DNA of 20,191 nucleotides, taken from contig PS015183.1 in NCBI GenBank assembly GCA_048213135.1, forward strand, positions 140,385-160,575, written 5' to 3'. The position numbers and the translations under genes were made by a program. The DNA comes from Reclinomonas americana ATCC 50394. Taxonomy: Eukaryota > Jakobida > Jakobea > Jakobida. The first letter of the stretch is position 1, and the number at the start of each line of letters is the position of its first letter. The notes under the pieces are model-generated. The model saw only the letters and a program-made list of their open reading frames with translations. It searched no databases and was not told where the DNA came from. This document shows positions 19,408 to 20,191 of the stretch, piece after piece.

Positions 19408-20191
19408 TCATTCGGCCTCCGAGTGAGTGCCGCTACCAAAGGTGGCCGCACCATCGGCATTTGTATCTACACCCATTTGCACCATCACGTCCGTCTCGTG
19501 AACCTCCTCCTCCCCCCGTGGTCGAGACGATGAGTGTCTGCTGCTGCTGCCGCTGTCCCACTCTCCAATGTCTTCAGAAGCCGCGGCCGAAACCACCGCT
19601 GCGGTTGATGTCGTGGTTGCGGTAGCCGTCGCCGATGGTGTTGTGTCCAATGGCACCGTCGATTGCGCCGCGGCATCGGCGGCGGCAGTCGAGCGTTCCG
19701 GAGGGCCCGCACGGAGTGATTCGACTCGAAGACCGAGCGCATCCAGTCCCTGATCGACTTCCTCCTCCTCCTCATCGTCGTCGTCGTCGGACGTATTCTG
19801 ACCGGTGTCGGCGTCAAAGTCGATTGGAGTCGGGTGATCGAGGTTGAGTGGGATCTTTGCTGACGATACACAGCTGTTGCCGACGCGCAGCAGCGGGCGC
19901 GACGAGGGACTGCCAGGCGACTCGGGCGACGAGAGTCCGTGCGGCGAGTGCAAGTCGCCATCGCCGTCGGCCGCCGCAAATTCGAGATGCGTGAGTCCGC
20001 GCGCCGCCTTGGTGGACGACACGAGGAGGCCACGTGCCGAGCTCACACTCATAGAGCTGTGATGCGACGCAGTGTTGGCGCTCTCCACGTCGCTGTCCAA
20101 GAAAATGTCCGCAGCGTGGACATGTGGGGGCCGGCGCCCGCCGCCGTCTCTTCGGTTCTGGCGAGCTCGGCGCGCACACCAACCACGCTTC
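19408..20191 (-). CDS. C-terminal part of an acidic Ser-rich protein, 5' partial
   Basis: Function not recognised. One open frame runs from the window edge to TGA at 19408-19410, giving about 260 residues. It begins KRGWCARRARQNRRDGGGRR and continues HVHAADIFLDSDVESA. Then come Ser-rich segments (SSPESPGSPSSRP), an acidic run of five Asp and five Glu (SDDDDDEEEEEVDQG), an Ala/Thr-rich stretch and the end TFGSGTHSEAE. The composition is that of a disordered regulatory tail with several possible Ser-Pro phosphorylation sites. Frame use is consistent: the +/- strand shadows are less coherent. The first 30 codons could belong to an intron; the true N-terminus lies beyond the window. Confidence 0.6.
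   Translation of the reverse strand, partial: KRGWCARRARQNRRDGGGRRPPHVHAADIFLDSDVESANTASHHSSMSVSSARGLLVSSTKAARGLTHLEFAAADGDGDLHSPHGLSSPESPGSPSSRPLLRVGNSCVSSAKIPLNLDHPTPIDFDADTGQNTSDDDDDEEEEEVDQGLDALGLRVESLRAGPPERSTAAADAAAQSTVPLDTTPSATATATTTSTAAVVSAAASEDIGEWDSGSSSRHSSSRPRGEEEVHETDVMVQMGVDTNADGAATFGSGTHSEAE

Overview
The window comes from a eukaryotic nuclear genome that is dense in genes and introns. Almost every gene is broken into exons of 6 to about 850 nt by GT-AG introns, mostly 49-95 nt long. Intergenic spacers can be under 100 bp. Purine tracts, CA/GT runs and minisatellites are common. There is a TFIIH subunit, a TRAP-beta subunit and a Tra2-type splicing factor, and no bacterial gene structure. 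A unicellular eukaryote is likely, but I cannot assign the lineage from sequence alone. Four runs of N are assembly gaps. All gene models below were spliced by hand from reading frame, GT/AG boundaries and family knowledge; exon coordinates are predictions.

Layout. 1-4350 (+) is a leucine-rich-repeat protein with three F-box-like segments, cut at its 5' end by the window. It converges on an SDS22-like LRR gene at 4430-5921 (-), which runs into a gap. TRAP-beta (SSR2) lies at 6528-7360 (+) and loses its C-terminus in the next gap. A 45-bp minisatellite (7886-8345) separates it from four minus-strand features: GTF2H3/TFB4 (8478-10086), a family-8 glycosyltransferase with a signal anchor (10281-12112), and an unrecognised multi-pass membrane protein (12190-14081), all transcribed leftward. 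A 73-bp divergent spacer leads to a PH-domain protein (14155-17299, +), then a Tra2 homologue (17430-18984, +). The C-terminal end of an acidic Ser-rich protein (19408-20191, -) closes the window.

Functionally the genes are unrelated housekeeping and cell-biology genes: ER translocation, transcription/repair, RNA splicing, glycosylation, and probable ubiquitin-ligase adaptors. I see no operon-like logic. The feature most worth following up is in the introns. Fourteen of about 64 inferred introns start with GTTGCG instead of a canonical GTRAGT-like donor, including all six visible introns of TRAP-beta. The few long introns (208-771 nt) are filled with tandem, inverted or purine repeats.
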